Shown: piece after piece, positions 21,114 through 22,259 of the stretch | Position numbering within the stretch: the stretch's first letter is position 1 | Layout of the letters: the number at the start of each line of letters is the position of its first letter | Program-made: the position numbers and the translations under genes | Source: Perkinsus marinus ATCC 50983 | Lineage: Eukaryota; Perkinsozoa; Perkinsida; Perkinsidae | NCBI RefSeq assembly: GCF_000006405.1 | Contig: NW_003213355.1 | Span: 7,608 to 29,866 of the forward strand | Direction of reading: 5' to 3' | Length of the DNA stretch: 22,259 nt | Notes under the pieces: generated by a model | The model's input: only the letters and a program-made list of their open reading frames with translations | Database searches by the model: none | What the model was told of the DNA's origin: nothing

Positions 21114-21959
21114 CTAGAAAGTCTCATCCTCGAAGAACTCTCTATTAAACCTGAACAACAGCTGGAATAACTTAGGATATATGATAAGTACCTCTCTTGG
21201 AGAGGCGTGCTGCTTCTACTGGATCGGAATGAAGACCTCCTGGACTCATCATAAAGGCCCAAATCTTGGATGGTTGACTTCAGTTTATTATCCACGACGA
21301 TATCATCATAATTATTATCATAATTATTAACGACAACCTCCTTACGGCAGAGTGGGCACTTGTAGCCATTACCGTGGGCATGTGTAACCATATCGATAAC
21401 ATGCTTACGGCATACATGATGGCCACAACCGCATACATCAACGGGTCGAACTAGCACCTAAACTCATCAAATCAAAGAGTGCACATCACGCTACTACCTA
21501 CATCACAACACACTGGACAACTAAAGTCGTCCTTGGTTGACTCCTGTGTGAGGTGAGGCACTGGTGACCCTCTAGATGATACCGTGCTCACAGGGGAAGC
21601 ATCATCCTGTCATAGACTGCACTACCAAGAACAGAGGTATCCTATCCTACCTCGACATGAGCAACAACCCGCTTGATTGGCTCCTCATCAACGAGCCTAG
21701 TGTATAAGTCAACAGCTGCAGGGGACGATACATGATCATCGTTCTCATCGTCACTAGCAGCCTCGACCTCAGCAGCATGCTTGATCAACTTTCGAGTAGC
21801 ATCTCTCTCACGATCGATTGTATTCGGGGTAATAACCGCAGAGCGTACTCTTTTGCCGCAAACGACTGGCGATAAGTCATGCCCTACCATAAGAATCTCG
21901 GCAGACGCTTGAGAAGCTACAACCGGTGAGCGGGTTGCAGACGCAGATGCCGCACTCAT
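21114..21959 (-). CDS. RING-finger protein, probable E3 ubiquitin ligase
   Basis: Four exons, 21651-21959, 21502-21606, 21192-21457 and 21114-21150, give 238 residues. Introns are 44, 44 and 41 nt. The start ATG (21957-21959) follows an acceptor-like TTTAG by 2 nt. Residues about 1-130 are low-complexity and acidic. The RING begins CPVC at the end of exon 2 and is completed across the intron by DVCGCGHHVCRKH and YKCPLCRKEV, giving all eight zinc ligands in a C3HC4-like arrangement with His in place of the usual sixth Cys. The C-terminus is rich in Ser and Arg and ends in an acidic stretch (FNREFFEDETF). RING proteins bring an E2-ubiquitin to a substrate; the substrate cannot be read from this sequence. 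No membrane helix is seen. Confidence 0.75.
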
Positions 21960-21961
21960 AG

Positions 21962-21963
21962 CT
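21962..21963 (-). promoter_or_regulatory. Candidate trans-splice acceptor, RING gene
   Basis: The pyrimidine-rich run GAGCTTTCTGTTTAG ends 2 nt before the start ATG, leaving almost no leader. This is hard to explain unless a leader is added by splicing. Confidence 0.4.
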
Positions 21964-22180
21964 AAACAGAAAGCTCTAATAAGGACAGTCGACAGATGTC
22001 TCCCGCGCTCTAATGCGCCGATGTCTGAGTAAATCTCGCTCGCCCGAAATTAACTCTGTCCTGCTTCGTCTTGGTGCGGCGCGCTGAGCGCGGTAAGAGA
22101 TCTCTCTCGCCCCTCAAAAACAGGCTGTCAGGACGCTCGGCTTCCACAAGCTATATTTTTGAGGAAATTTTCATCCTAAC

Positions 22181-22206
22181 GGTACCCCCCGGGGGGGGGG
22201 GGTACT
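22181..22206. repeat. Homopolymeric C6/G12 inverted repeat
   Basis: The sequence reads GGTACCCCCC followed by twelve G and TACT. GTAC-type ends on both sides make it partly self-complementary, and the G run could form a quadruplex. The flanks (22100-22259) hold no recognisable gene. It may mark a genuine structural element or a sequencing or assembly weak point. Confidence 0.7.
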
Positions 22207-22259
22207 TTACCGGCAATCCTAAGTTTCCTAGGATTCCTAACGTTAAAGGTGTACAAGAC

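Overview
The window looks like nuclear DNA of a compact protist genome. Every gene that can be supported lies on the minus strand. Coding sequence is cut into short exons by very small GT-AG introns, often exactly 44 nt. Five of the six gene starts have an AG acceptor within about 25 nt upstream of the ATG and no matching donor, which suggests spliced-leader trans-splicing. With the gene content, this points to an alveolate of the Perkinsus or dinoflagellate kind. That assignment is inference; no rRNA or spliced-leader gene is present to settle it.

Layout, read 5'->3' along the minus strand from high to low coordinates: a small RING-finger gene (21959-21114); about 1.8 kb with one candidate exon; a large unrecognised membrane-protein gene (about 19320 or higher to 16684); MON1, the Rab7 GEF subunit (16289-14166); a full-length COG3 gene of the Golgi tethering complex (13648 to about 9699); a SUN-domain (Slp1/OPT type) gene (9466); a second, strongly diverged COG3 lacking its N-terminus (7536-4823); a second SUN gene (4727-2973); and a FASTK/RAP-like helical-repeat gene (2737 to about 887). 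The last ~900 bp at the low-coordinate end could not be resolved.

The main result is that the COG3-SUN pair is duplicated in tandem and that the upstream SUN gene and downstream COG3 half appear to be one gene. A 58-nt GT-AG intron (7537-7594) joins the cytosolic tail of SUN copy A, in frame, to the first exon of COG3 copy B. The predicted product is a signal peptide, a luminal SUN domain, a coiled coil, one membrane helix, then the C-terminal two-thirds of COG3 in the cytosol. If the intron is retained, translation stops 22 codons later and gives a SUN protein alone.

The two SUN copies share about 740 bp at roughly 98.5% nucleotide identity inside otherwise diverged genes, while the two COG3 copies are barely alike. 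This contrast suggests gene conversion confined to the SUN core. A further oddity is an intron in the unrecognised gene whose 5' splice site lies inside a (GTA)10 microsatellite, giving ten overlapping in-frame GT donors.

Exon boundaries were found by eye from GT-AG signals, frame continuity and family alignment. They fit well in MON1, RING, most of COG3-A and much of COG3-B, and are less certain elsewhere.
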